A stretch of 60,996 bases of DNA from DASRZM01 sp035686365 (GTDB lineage Bacteria; Pseudomonadota; Gammaproteobacteria; Xanthomonadales; Xanthomonadaceae): contig DASRZM010000115.1 of assembly GCA_035686365.1 (NCBI GenBank), forward strand, positions 1 through 60,996. The letters are read 5' to 3'. The translations under genes and the position numbers were made by a program. Positions 34,865 to 43,801 of the stretch are shown in pieces (within the stretch, counting starts at the first letter, position 1; every line of letters begins with the position of its first letter). The notes under the pieces are model-generated. The model was not told the origin of the DNA. It did not search any database and worked only from the letters and a program-made list of their open reading frames with translations.

Positions 34865-36772
34865 ATGCTGCGCCTGGTCCCGGCCGCGCTGGTCCTTGCC
34901 GGCACGCTATCCGGTTGTGGGCCCAGCCGCATGGAGATCCGCCGCGCGGTGGCGCTGGCCGAGGCCAGCCAGAGCACGCAGGTGAACTGTGAGCGCGCGG
35001 ACGCCTGTGCGCTGGCCTCGCCGCTGCGCGAGCTGGCCGAAGCCGACCGCGCCACCTCGCGCGAGCACCCGCGCCACCATGTGCTGCTGCTGGAGTCGGG
35101 CGAGGACGCGCTGCTCTCGCGCATCCACCTGATCCGCGCCGCCCAGGACTCGATCGACCTGCAGAGCTTCATCTACGTGCAGGACGATGCCGGCCTGTTC
35201 ATCCTGCACGAACTGCTGGAAGCCGCCCGCCGCGGCGTGCGCGTGCGCGTGCTGCTGGATCAGCTGTTCAGTTTCGACGACCCGGCGTTCCTGGCCGAGC
35301 TGGCGCAGCAGCATGCCAACTTCCGGATGCGGCTGTACAACCCCACCTTCCGGCGCGCGCGCACCAATCCGTTCCAGTTCGCGGCCGGCATCGCGTGCTG
35401 CTTCACGCGCTTCAACCAGCGCATGCACAACAAGCTGCTGCTGGTGGACGGCTCCGTCGGCATCACCGGCGGGCGCAACTACCAGAACCGCTATTTCGAC
35501 TGGGACCCGGCATTCAACTTCCGCGATCGCGACGTGCTGGTCACCGGGCCGGTGGCGCGGCAGATGCAGGACTCGTTCGAGGTGTTCTGGCAGCACCCGG
35601 AGTCGGTGCCGATCGCCGAGCTCAAGGACGTGGCGGCGCTGTTGCTGGACTCGTCCGCGCGTTCGGAGCCACCGCCGCCGGCCGCCTCGTGGCTGAATGC
35701 ACCGGCGCCGCTCACGCGCTCGCACCGCATGCTCGATCTCTCCGCGCAGGCCCAGAACGCGGCGCTGATCCGGCAGCGCTTCGTGGCCCCGGCGCTGCCG
35801 GTGGCGGGCCCCGTGCAATACGTCTCGGACCTGCCCAACAAGGACTTCGAGCCCAATACCGGCCGCGAGACCGACCTGTCCGGCCAGATGCGCACGCTGG
35901 TCGCCGGTGCGCGCGAGCGCATCGTGCTGCAGACGCCCTACCTGGTGCTGTCGCGGCCCGCACGCGAGGTGTTCGCCGAGCTCGACGAGCGCGACGGCTC
36001 GCCGCGCGTGGTGGTCTCGACCAATTCTTTGGCCTCGACCGACGCGTTTCCGGCCTACGCGCTCTCGCACAAGTACAAGCGCACCTACCTGCGCGATCTG
36101 GGCTTCGACATCTACGAGTACAAGCCCTTCCCGGCCGATGCGCCGGTGGATGTGATCGACCACGACAACGGCGACGGCGACGGCGACGGCGAGGGCCCGC
36201 TGGCCGAGGGCGTAAGCGAGTTCCGCTTCTTCCGCTTCTACATCCCTGGCTCGCCCGGTTCGCGGCGCGACCAGGGCCCGGTTCCGCTGGAGCAGGCCGG
36301 CATGCGCATCGGCTTGCACGCCAAGAGCCTGGTGGTCGACGAGGAGATCGCCCTGGTCGGGACCCACAACTTCGACCCGCGCTCGGACCGCTTCAATACC
36401 GAAAGCGCCTTGCTGGTGCGCGACCGCGTCGTCGCCGCCGCGCTGGTGGCCAGCATCGAGCGCGACATCGCCCCCGGCAATTCCTGGGCGATCGCGCCGC
36501 GGCCGGAGCTGCCGATGATCTCGGGCCTGAACTACAGCGTGGGCAAGCTCTTCGAGCAGCTGCCGCTGTTCGACTTCTGGCCCTGGCGCTACGCCACCAG
36601 CTGGGAGTTTCGCGCCGACATTCCCGACTGCGAGCCGGTGCCGCGCGACGACGCCCGTTTCGAGCAATGCTACGAGCCCGTCGGCGACTTCCCCGGTGTC
36701 GCGCTGGACCTCAAATCGATCTACACGCGCATCCTGACCGCCTTCGGCGCCGGGCTGGCCCCGGTCCTGTGA
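34865..36772 (+). CDS. phospholipase D family lipoprotein (cardiolipin synthase ClsC-like)
   Basis: A 635-aa lipoprotein with signal and lipobox LAGTLSGC after an ATG at 34865. It has the two HKD motifs of the PLD superfamily: HNKLLLVDGSVGITGGRNY and HAKSLVVDEEIALVGTHNFDPRS. These belong to a transphosphatidylase such as E. coli ClsC (YmdC, 473 aa), but this protein is much longer. An insert between the two halves contains the acidic stretch DHDNGDGDGDGEGP, encoded by a GGCGAC microsatellite near 36167-36195. Family knowledge suggests cardiolipin or phosphatidylglycerol synthesis or hydrolysis at the envelope. It starts 14 bases after the YceI gene. Confidence 0.85.
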   Translation: MLRLVPAALVLAGTLSGCGPSRMEIRRAVALAEASQSTQVNCERADACALASPLRELAEADRATSREHPRHHVLLLESGEDALLSRIHLIRAAQDSIDLQSFIYVQDDAGLFILHELLEAARRGVRVRVLLDQLFSFDDPAFLAELAQQHANFRMRLYNPTFRRARTNPFQFAAGIACCFTRFNQRMHNKLLLVDGSVGITGGRNYQNRYFDWDPAFNFRDRDVLVTGPVARQMQDSFEVFWQHPESVPIAELKDVAALLLDSSARSEPPPPAASWLNAPAPLTRSHRMLDLSAQAQNAALIRQRFVAPALPVAGPVQYVSDLPNKDFEPNTGRETDLSGQMRTLVAGARERIVLQTPYLVLSRPAREVFAELDERDGSPRVVVSTNSLASTDAFPAYALSHKYKRTYLRDLGFDIYEYKPFPADAPVDVIDHDNGDGDGDGEGPLAEGVSEFRFFRFYIPGSPGSRRDQGPVPLEQAGMRIGLHAKSLVVDEEIALVGTHNFDPRSDRFNTESALLVRDRVVAAALVASIERDIAPGNSWAIAPRPELPMISGLNYSVGKLFEQLPLFDFWPWRYATSWEFRADIPDCEPVPRDDARFEQCYEPVGDFPGVALDLKSIYTRILTAFGAGLAPVL

Positions 36773-36847
36773 ACGCACGCGCAATTGACGCTGTGCAGGG
36801 TGCTGGCTAGGCTGACGCTCTTTACCCAGACCCGGCCAGGAACATCC

Positions 36848-37459
36848 ATGTCCGTCTCCATCAGCATCGAACTGTCCGAAGAGGACCTCAAGCACTTCGG
36901 CGAGGCCATGAAAGCCGCCCGCGAGACGGCCGGCTCGCGCTCGCAGGAGGAGATCGTTGCCGCGGCGGGCAAGCTGCTGGCCGAGGGCCAGGGCGGCCAG
37001 CTGCCGGCCTTCATCCGCGAGCGCCTGGACCGGCTCGATGCGCTGATCGCGATGGTTCGCGACGAGGGCTGGGCGCTGCCCGGGGAGGACCGCCAGCGGG
37101 TGCTGGCGGCGCTGGTGTATTTCGCCGACCCTGCCGACAGCATTCCCGACCACGTGCCGGTGCTGGGATTTCTCGACGATGCCCTGATGATCGAGCTGTG
37201 CGTGCGCGACCTGCAGCACGAGCTGGACGCCTACGACGACTTCTGCGAGTACCGCGCGCACGAGGCCCGCAAGCGCGAAGTCGAGCCCGACCAGGTCGGC
37301 CGTGCGCAGTGGCTGGAGGGGCGCCGCGAGGAACTGCTCGAGCGCATGCACCGCCGCCGCGAGCGCGACGTCGGCGTCGGTTACGGCCGCAGCAGCGGCT
37401 ACGGGGGCCGCGCCCGGTACGCGCGGGCCTGGCGACCGGGCATCCTCAAGGTCACCTGA
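36848..37459 (+). CDS. DUF1232 (YkvA) domain protein
   Basis: A 203-aa protein starting at the ATG at 36848, with AGGA eight bases before it. The central region (about 95-125) carries the DUF1232 signature YFADPADSIPDHVPVLGFLDDALMI (cited in part: core DPADSIPDHVPVLGFLDDA). The N-terminal 80 residues are helical and the C-terminus is Arg/Gly/Tyr rich (GYGRSSGYGGRARYARAWR), suggesting nucleic-acid or surface interaction. The function of DUF1232 proteins is unknown. It is followed 40 bases later by the thioesterase gene. Confidence 0.82.
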   Translation: MSVSISIELSEEDLKHFGEAMKAARETAGSRSQEEIVAAAGKLLAEGQGGQLPAFIRERLDRLDALIAMVRDEGWALPGEDRQRVLAALVYFADPADSIPDHVPVLGFLDDALMIELCVRDLQHELDAYDDFCEYRAHEARKREVEPDQVGRAQWLEGRREELLERMHRRRERDVGVGYGRSSGYGGRARYARAWRPGILKVT

Positions 37460-37499
37460 GTCCGGCGCACGCACCCGTGGCCGCAACGCGTCCGCTCGC

Positions 37500-37961
37500 G
37501 TGACCGACGACGTCAGCGTGAGCGTGTTCCGTTCGCGGCCGGACCTGGCCAAGCTCAACGGGTTCGGGCGTGGCACGCTGTCGCAGGCGCTGGGGATCGA
37601 GTTCACCGAACTGGGCGCGGACTTCCTGCGCGGGCGCATGCCGGTGGACGCGCGTACCCGCCAGCCGTTCGGATTGCTCCACGGCGGCGCCTCGGTGGCG
37701 CTGGCCGAGACCCTGGGCAGCATGGCCGGCAACCTGTGCCTGGAGGCCGGCCGCCGCGCGGTCGGGCTGGAAATCAACGCCAACCACCTGCGCGCAGTCA
37801 CCGAAGGCTACGTGACCGGCACCGCGCGGCCGCTGCACCTGGGCCGCAGCACCCAGGTCTGGGAAATCCGCATCGAGGACGCGGCGGGCCGGCCGGCGTG
37901 CATCTCCCGACTGACGCTGGCGGTGGTGTCGCACGAACCGGAAGCGGCGGCCAAGGGCTGA
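37500..37961 (+). CDS. hotdog-fold thioesterase (PaaI/EntH type)
   Basis: A 153-aa single-domain hotdog protein. The signature GLLHGGASVALAETLGSMAG contains the HGG and the acidic residue used by the EntH/PaaI group, followed by LEINANHLRAVTEGYVTG and WEIRIEDAAGRPACISRLTLAV. The start is a GTG at 37500; no ATG suits better. It probably hydrolyses an acyl- or aroyl-CoA, but the substrate cannot be read from the neighbourhood. It lies upstream of the PlsC and YheT genes on the same strand. Confidence 0.85.
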   Translation: MTDDVSVSVFRSRPDLAKLNGFGRGTLSQALGIEFTELGADFLRGRMPVDARTRQPFGLLHGGASVALAETLGSMAGNLCLEAGRRAVGLEINANHLRAVTEGYVTGTARPLHLGRSTQVWEIRIEDAAGRPACISRLTLAVVSHEPEAAAKG

Positions 37962-38027
37962 ACGCGGGCTGCGACCGCCCGGCCGGTGCTGGCCTCGCCG
38001 TGGTCCCATTCGCTACCCTGCGAGCGG

Positions 38028-38831
38028 ATGGACGCTTCCGCCCACACCCCAGCGCGCGCGCGCCCGCGCGACCCGATGCGGGCATTGCGCTACCTGTGGC
38101 GCGTGCCGCTGCTGGTCGCCCACCTGCTGATCGGGCTGCCGGTGACGCTGCTGCTGATCAATCCCCTCAGTGCGCGCTGGCGCCCTGGTGGCGAGCGCTT
38201 CGATGACCGCGCGATCCGCGGCTGGTCGCGGATGCTGGCGGGGATCTTCGGCCTGCGGGTGCGGCGCTTCGGCCGCCCGCTGCCCGGCGGCGTGGTGTTC
38301 GTCGCCAACCACGTGTCCTGGATCGACATCGAGGTCCTGCACGCCACCCGCATGATGGGCTTCGTGGCCAAGGCCGAGATCAGCCGCTGGCCGCTGGTGG
38401 GCTGGATGGCGCGCCGCGGCGGCACCATCTACCACCACCGGGGCAGCAACGAATCGCTCTCCGGCGTGCTTCACCAGATGGTGGCGCGGCTCGGTCAGGG
38501 GCTTGCCGTGGGCGTGTTCCCCGAGGGCGGCACCGGCAGCGGCCAGACCGTGCGCACGTTCCATGCGCGCATCTTCGAGGCCGCGGTGGTGGCGGCCGCG
38601 CCGGTGCAGCCGGTGGCGCTGAAGTACGGCCGCGGCGGCAGCGCGCAGACGCTCGTCGCCTTTGCCCCTGGCGAGAGCTTCGTCCACAACTTCCTGCGCA
38701 TGCTCGGCGAGCCGCCGCGGCCGGTGGAGGTGCATTACCTGGCGCCGGTGCTCCACGGCAGCACCCAGGGCCGGCGGCGCATCGCCGAGGCCTGCCGCGC
38801 GCGCATCCTGGCGGCGATGGAGGGCGGATGA
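38028..38831 (+). CDS. 1-acyl-sn-glycerol-3-phosphate acyltransferase-like protein (PlsC family)
   Basis: A 267-aa acyltransferase with an N-terminal membrane helix (LWRVPLLVAHLLIGLPVTLLL). The NHxxxxD motif is NHVSWID (Asn94), and the glycerol-phosphate-binding motif is FPEGGTGSGQ (about 164-173). These assign it to the PlsC/LPLAT superfamily; specificity (lysophosphatidic acid or ornithine-lipid-type acceptors) is not determinable. The ATG at 38028 is preferred, as a start at 37986 adds residues outside the family. It overlaps the YheT gene by 4 bases. Confidence 0.88.
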   Translation: MDASAHTPARARPRDPMRALRYLWRVPLLVAHLLIGLPVTLLLINPLSARWRPGGERFDDRAIRGWSRMLAGIFGLRVRRFGRPLPGGVVFVANHVSWIDIEVLHATRMMGFVAKAEISRWPLVGWMARRGGTIYHHRGSNESLSGVLHQMVARLGQGLAVGVFPEGGTGSGQTVRTFHARIFEAAVVAAAPVQPVALKYGRGGSAQTLVAFAPGESFVHNFLRMLGEPPRPVEVHYLAPVLHGSTQGRRRIAEACRARILAAMEGG

Positions 38832-39865
38832 ATCCGCAGCGGTTCCAGCCGGCGTTCGGACTGGGCAACAGCCACCTGCAGTCGCTGCTGGCCTCCAGCC
38901 GGGTGCGCCGCTGGTTCTGCACGGGCGCCATCGGCCGGCTCGAGCGCGCCTCGCGCGAGCTGGTACTGGACTGCGGCAACGGGGTGCGCCTGCTGGGCCT
39001 GCACACCCCGCGCACCGACGCCCGCGGCCTGGTGGTGCTGCTGCATGGCTGGGAGGGCAGTGCCGGCTCCACCTACCTGGTGCGGCTGGCCGCGCGGCTG
39101 CACTCCGACGGCTACGAAGTGTTCCGGCTCAACTTCCGGGACCACGGCCCCACCCACCACCTCAACGAGGAGCTGTTCCATTCCAACCGCATCGATGAGG
39201 TGGTCGGCGCGGTGGCGGCGATCGCGTGCGCGCTGCCGGCACGCCCGTTGCTGCTGTGCGGGTATTCGCTGGGTGGCAACTTTGCGCTGCGGGTGGCGCT
39301 GCGCGCAGCGCAGATCCCGGCGCCGATCGCCCATGTGGTGGCGGTGTGCCCGGTGGTGAGCCCCGCCAACGGGCTGCAGGCGCTGGAGCGGGCGCGCTGG
39401 TACGAGCGCTACTTCATGCACAAGTGGCGCGGCTCGCTGCGCCGCAAGCAGCGCCTGTACCCGGGCCGCTACGACTTCGACGACTGGCAGTTCGGCCTGG
39501 GCCTGCGCGGCCTGACCCGGCTGCTGGTGGAGCGCTACACCGACTTCGGGACGCTCGAGCGCTACCTGGACGGCTATTCGATCGGCGGCGACCGCCTCGC
39601 CGCGCTGGCGGTGCCGGCCAGCATCCTGACCGCCGCCGACGATCCGATCATCCCGGTCAGCGACTTCCACGCGTTGCGCACCGCGCCGGGGACGCGGCTG
39701 GACATCGCGCCCCATGGCGGCCATTGCGGCTTCATCGGCAACTGGCGGCTGGACAGCTTCGCCGAGGACTACGTGCTGGCGCAGCTGGGTACCGCCGCCC
39801 CGGCCGCCGCGGCCGGGCCCTCCCCCGGGGCTCGGGCTACAATCGCCGCCCCCGCAGAGTCCTGA
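38828..39865 (+). CDS. alpha/beta hydrolase, YheT family
   Basis: A 345-aa alpha/beta-hydrolase matching the YheT/ABHD1-3 family. The start FGLGNSHLQSLLAS, the GWEGSAGSTYLVRLAA loop and the RDHGPTHHLNEELFHSNR motif are all present. The nucleophile is Ser147 in CGYSLGGNF; Asp is in TAADDPIIP, and the His in APHGGHCGF completes the triad. It is translated from an ATGA overlap with the acyltransferase gene, hinting at lipid or acyl-ester chemistry. A TACAAT at 39838-39843 near its 3' end may be a promoter for the next gene. Confidence 0.88.
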   Translation: MNPQRFQPAFGLGNSHLQSLLASSRVRRWFCTGAIGRLERASRELVLDCGNGVRLLGLHTPRTDARGLVVLLHGWEGSAGSTYLVRLAARLHSDGYEVFRLNFRDHGPTHHLNEELFHSNRIDEVVGAVAAIACALPARPLLLCGYSLGGNFALRVALRAAQIPAPIAHVVAVCPVVSPANGLQALERARWYERYFMHKWRGSLRRKQRLYPGRYDFDDWQFGLGLRGLTRLLVERYTDFGTLERYLDGYSIGGDRLAALAVPASILTAADDPIIPVSDFHALRTAPGTRLDIAPHGGHCGFIGNWRLDSFAEDYVLAQLGTAAPAAAAGPSPGARATIAAPAES

Positions 39866-39875
39866 AGCGAGTCCC

Positions 39876-41969
39876 ATGCTGCAATCCCTGGTCGAGGCCT
39901 TCGGCCGCGCCGACGGCGAGGGTGCCGTCGCGATCGCGCGCCGCGCTGTCGAAGCCGCTCCCGACGATCCCAAGACCCATCACGTGCTGGCGATGGTGCT
40001 CCATGCCGTGGGCGACCGCGAGGGCGCCCATGCCAGCCTGGAGCGCGCCATGGCGCTGGCCCCCGGCTCGGCGGCCCTGCAGCTCAGCCGCGCCAAGTTC
40101 CATTACGCCTCCGGCGAACTCGAGCAGGCCGCGCAGGCGCTGGGCACGACCGCCGAGCTGGACCCGAACCAGTACGAGACCTATGTGCTGCAGTCGTATC
40201 TGGCGCTGGCCGCCGGCGATCTCGCCGCCGCCGAGGAGCGCGCCCGGGTGGCGCTGCGGGTGCAGCCGGAGAATCCGCGCGTGCAGATGGCGCTGGGCAA
40301 CGCGCTGCTGGTCAAGGGCGAGGTCGAGGCGGCGATGGGCGCCTACAACCGCGCGGTCCAGTACGGCCCGCAACTTCCGGCCGCGCACGCGGTGCTGGGC
40401 GCAGCCTACCTGCAACAGGGCCACTGGGCCTTCGCCGAGCGCGCCTTCGCCAATGCGATCCGGCTGGAGCCGCGCGAGCTCGGAGCCCGCCGCGGCCTGA
40501 TCGAAGCGCTGGCACGCCAGGGCCGGCATGCGGAGGCGGCCCGTTACGCCCAGGACCTGGCACGGCACCTGCCCGAGCAGGGCGCCCTGTGGCGCGTGCT
40601 GGGCGACCTGCAGCGCGCGGCCGGCGATGCCAGCGCCGCGACCGCGGCCTACCGCACCGCGGTGGAACGCAACCCCGGCGACCGTGCGGCGCTGGGCGCG
40701 CTCGTGGAACTGGCGCGGGCGGGCGGAGAGCTCGAGGCGCTCGGACACTGGCTCGACCAGCAACTGGACGCCCAGCCCGGACACGACGCGCTGTGGCGGA
40801 CCCGGCTGGTCGCCACCGCCGGCCCGGAGCAGGCGCTGGCGGTGGCACGGCGCTGGCTCGCCGCGCGCCCGCAGCACCTGGCGGCCGAGGAAGCGGTCGC
40901 CATCGCGTTGGAGGCGGCCGGCGAGCACGCCGCAGCGGCTGCGGCGGCGCAGGCCATCGTCGATCGGGAACCGGCGCGCACCGATGCCCAGCTGTTGCTG
41001 GTGCGCGCCCAGGCGCGGCAGGATCCCGAAGCCGCATACCAGCGCCTGCGCGCGGTCGCCGAGGCCGCCGCCTCGGTGCCCGAGCGGCGCGCCGAGCTGG
41101 CCCTGCTGGCCGACCTGAGTCTGCGCCTGGACCGCCCGGGCGAGGCGGTCGAGCACTGGCTGGAGCGGCACCGCCTGGTGCGCCGGCCCGAGGCCGCACT
41201 GCTGCCGGTCGCCGATCCGGATCCGCGGGTGGCACCGCTGCTGCGCGATCTGCCCGAAGCGGCGGCCGACGCGGCGATCCCGGTGTTCCTGTACGGCCCG
41301 CCGGGCAGCGCCGTGGAGCGCATCGCGCAGCTGCTGGCCGCGCAGAGCGGCCGCCGGCTGCTGGCCGACCGCTACTCGCCGCAGGCGCGCGGTGACCGCT
41401 TCATGTATCCGGAATTCGAGCGCTACCTGGCCGGCGAGGAAGCGGCCATCGCCGACCTGGGGCGGGCCTGGCATGCGGGCCTGGGGACCTGGTCCGGGCA
41501 GCGCGTGATCGACTGGCTGCTGCACTTCGACCTGCGCCTGCTGCCGGCCGTGCAGCGTGCCCTGCCCGGCGCGCGCTGGCTGCTGGTGCTGCGCGATCCG
41601 CGCGACATGCTGCTGGACTGGCTCGCGGTCGGCGCCCCGCAGGGCTGGCCGCTGCCGGAGCCGGAGGAGGCCGCGCACTGGCTGGCCGGCCTGTGCCGGC
41701 AGCTGGCGCCGGTCGAGCGCCTGCTGCCGGAGCAGTGCCTGCGGCTGGATCCGGACCGGCTCGCGGCGCAGCCGCAGGCGGAGCTGGCACGCGCGAGCGC
41801 GTTCCTGCAGCTGGAATCGGATCCGGAAGCCGGCGAGGCCGCTGCCCTGGTCGCGCACGCGCTGCGCGGCATGGCGCCGGCCGGACGCTGGCGCCGGTTC
41901 GAGCCGCATCTGGGTCCGGCGTTCGCTCCGCTGGCCGAGGTGGCGCACGCGCTCGGATACCGCGACTGA
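39876..41969 (+). CDS. TPR protein fused to a sulfotransferase-like domain
   Basis: The first 460 residues are about a dozen TPR units (for example LERAMALAPGSAALQLSRAKFHYASG, cited in part). The C-terminal 230 residues resemble PAPS-dependent sulfotransferases: the 3'-phosphate motif is visible as WLLVLRDPRDMLLDWL (about 568-583). The 5'-phosphosulfate loop is poor, reading LYGPPGSAVERIAQLLAAQ (472-490) where a PRSGT-type loop is expected. A tyrosyl- or other protein sulfotransferase, or an inactive homologue, is possible. The start at 39876 lies 11 bases after yheT, and a TACAAT upstream may supply a promoter. Confidence 0.82.
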   Translation: MLQSLVEAFGRADGEGAVAIARRAVEAAPDDPKTHHVLAMVLHAVGDREGAHASLERAMALAPGSAALQLSRAKFHYASGELEQAAQALGTTAELDPNQYETYVLQSYLALAAGDLAAAEERARVALRVQPENPRVQMALGNALLVKGEVEAAMGAYNRAVQYGPQLPAAHAVLGAAYLQQGHWAFAERAFANAIRLEPRELGARRGLIEALARQGRHAEAARYAQDLARHLPEQGALWRVLGDLQRAAGDASAATAAYRTAVERNPGDRAALGALVELARAGGELEALGHWLDQQLDAQPGHDALWRTRLVATAGPEQALAVARRWLAARPQHLAAEEAVAIALEAAGEHAAAAAAAQAIVDREPARTDAQLLLVRAQARQDPEAAYQRLRAVAEAAASVPERRAELALLADLSLRLDRPGEAVEHWLERHRLVRRPEAALLPVADPDPRVAPLLRDLPEAAADAAIPVFLYGPPGSAVERIAQLLAAQSGRRLLADRYSPQARGDRFMYPEFERYLAGEEAAIADLGRAWHAGLGTWSGQRVIDWLLHFDLRLLPAVQRALPGARWLLVLRDPRDMLLDWLAVGAPQGWPLPEPEEAAHWLAGLCRQLAPVERLLPEQCLRLDPDRLAAQPQAELARASAFLQLESDPEAGEAAALVAHALRGMAPAGRWRRFEPHLGPAFAPLAEVAHALGYRD

Positions 41970-42056
41970 GCCGCCCTGCCGCCGGGCGGGCGGCGGCGCG
42001 CGCGGCGATGCCGATATGCTTGCCGGTGTCTTCCATCATGCCCAGGGGTCCCGAGG

Positions 42057-42695
42057 ATGAAACTTAGCAGCGACAGCTTCCCGAACCGGCAGCCGATCCC
42101 GCCACGGTTCGCCTTCGGCCGCATCGGCGCCGGCAGCGACCCGATCGCGCTATCGGACAACCGCAACCCGCACCTGGCCTGGGACGAGGTGCCCGCGGCC
42201 ACGCGCTCGTTCGCGCTGCTGTGCATCGATCCGGACGTGCCGACCGAGCCGGACACGGTCAACCGCAGCGACCGCACGATCCCGCGCGACCAGCCGCGCG
42301 CGGAGTTCTGCCACTGGGTCATGGTCGACCTCCCGGCCCGGTGCCGCGAGCTCGCCGAAGGCGCCTGCGCCGACGGCGTGGTGGCGCGCGGCAAGCCCGA
42401 ACCGGCAGGCCCGGCCGGCAGCCGCCAAGGCAGCAACGACTACACCGGCTGGTTCGCGCAGGATCCGGACATGCAGGGCGACTACCGCGGCTACGACGGC
42501 CCGTGCCCGCCGTTCAACGACGAGCGCATGCACCGATACTTCTTCCGGTTGTTCGCCCTGGACCTCGAGCGCCTGCCGGTCGGCGAGCGCTTCACCGGCC
42601 CGGATGCACTGCGAGCGATGCAGGGGCACGTGCTGGCCGAAGCGGCGATCCATGGCGTCTATTCGCTGAATCCGGCGGTCGCGAAGGGGGGGTGA
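42057..42695 (+). CDS. YbhB/YbcL family (PEBP/Raf kinase inhibitor-like) protein
   Basis: Phosphatidylethanolamine-binding-protein fold of 212 aa without a signal peptide. Ligand-pocket motifs CIDPDVPTEPDTVNRS, HWVMVDLP and YDGPCPPFNDERMHRYFFRLFALD are clear. The protein is longer than E. coli YbhB (158 aa) because of insertions around NRSDRTIPRDQPRAE and QGSNDYTGWFAQDP. The physiological ligand is unknown for bacterial members. It stands about 90 bases after the TPR-sulfotransferase gene and 83 bases before uppP. Confidence 0.87.
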   Translation: MKLSSDSFPNRQPIPPRFAFGRIGAGSDPIALSDNRNPHLAWDEVPAATRSFALLCIDPDVPTEPDTVNRSDRTIPRDQPRAEFCHWVMVDLPARCRELAEGACADGVVARGKPEPAGPAGSRQGSNDYTGWFAQDPDMQGDYRGYDGPCPPFNDERMHRYFFRLFALDLERLPVGERFTGPDALRAMQGHVLAEAAIHGVYSLNPAVAKGG

Positions 42696-42720
42696 GTGGG
42701 GTTTGGGATCAGGGCTCCGA

Positions 42721-42741
42721 GTCCCGAGTCCCGAGTCCCGC
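42721..42741 (+). repeat. tandem heptamer repeat upstream of uppP
   Basis: Three copies of GTCCCGA (the last ending in C) stand directly next to each other between the PEBP gene and uppP. A partial copy (CTCCGA) precedes them. A short slippage-prone repeat in a leader region could vary spacing to the uppP start, which lacks a clear ribosome site. No regulatory role can be shown. Confidence 0.7.
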
Positions 42742-42778
42742 GCCCTGAGCCCCAGCCACCACTGAGCCCCCACTCCGC

Positions 42779-43618
42779 ATGGACCTGCTGCAAATCCTCG
42801 TGCTCGCGTTGATCCAGGCGCTGACCGAATTCCTGCCGATCTCCAGCTCCGCCCACCTGGTGCTGGCCAGCCACTTCGTGGGCTGGGACTACCAGGGGCT
42901 GGCCTTCGACCTGGCGCTGCACGTGGGCACGCTGCTGGCGGTGCTGGTGTACTTCCGGCGCGATTTTCTCGAACTGTTGCGCGCGGTGCTGGCCTGGCGT
43001 CCGGGCGCGGTGCCGACGCCGGAGCTGCGGTTGGCCCTGGCCCTGGCCATCGGCACGCTGCCGGCGGCGATCGCCGGGGTGCTGCTGGGCGAGTCCGGCG
43101 CCATGGCGCTGCGGCAGCTGCCGTTCATCGCCCTGAACCTGGTGCTGTTCGGGCTGCTGTTGTGGCAGGCCGAGCGGCGCGCGCCCCGGCAGCCGGCCGA
43201 TGCCCCGATGGAGCCGGCTGGCGTGGCCTTTGCCGTCATCGACCTGCGTGCGGCGGCGCTGATCGGCTGTGCGCAGGCGCTGGCGCTGATGCCGGGTGTA
43301 TCGCGCTCGGGCGTGACCATGACCGCCGCGCTGATGCTGGGATTGGCGCGGGTGCCGGCGGCGCGCTTCGCCTTCCTGCTGTCGGCGCCGATCATGCTGC
43401 TGGCCGGCGGCCACGCCGGCCTGCAGCTGGCGCTGGCCGACGCGGCGGTGGCCTGGGACGAGTTCGCCCTTGGCACGGCGGTGTCCGCGGTGGCCGGCAT
43501 CGCCGTGATCCACGGCTTCCTGGGTGTGATCCGGCGCATCGGCGTGGCGCCGTTCGTGATCTACCGGCTGCTGCTGGGCGCGGCGATCGTTGCCTGGATC
43601 GTGCTCACCGCGCGCTGA
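42779..43618 (+). CDS. uppP: undecaprenyl-diphosphate phosphatase
   Basis: Polytopic inner-membrane BacA-type enzyme (279 aa) that dephosphorylates undecaprenyl pyrophosphate to recycle the lipid carrier of peptidoglycan and other glycans. Both signatures are present: ALIQALTEFLPISSSAHLVL (residues 11-30) with catalytic Glu and Ser, and MPGVSRSGVTMTAALMLGL in the second half. Around eight hydrophobic segments are visible. The length and topology are typical. It is followed by two small stress-protein genes with a 183-base gap. Confidence 0.95.
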   Translation: MDLLQILVLALIQALTEFLPISSSAHLVLASHFVGWDYQGLAFDLALHVGTLLAVLVYFRRDFLELLRAVLAWRPGAVPTPELRLALALAIGTLPAAIAGVLLGESGAMALRQLPFIALNLVLFGLLLWQAERRAPRQPADAPMEPAGVAFAVIDLRAAALIGCAQALALMPGVSRSGVTMTAALMLGLARVPAARFAFLLSAPIMLLAGGHAGLQLALADAAVAWDEFALGTAVSAVAGIAVIHGFLGVIRRIGVAPFVIYRLLLGAAIVAWIVLTAR

Positions 43619-43801
43619 GCTTCGTGCAGGCTGCATGTTCGCGCCGTCGCCGTCATGCAGCTTCCCGCTTTCCGCAACGGCCGCGACACGCAGCCATGCG
43701 GCCTGCGGCGCCTGGCACGCCATCTGCACCTTGCTGGTGGAGCACCGCCCGGGCGTCTGTGCGCGGGCGGGCCCACCGTCATTCCAGACCAGGAGAAAGC
43801 C

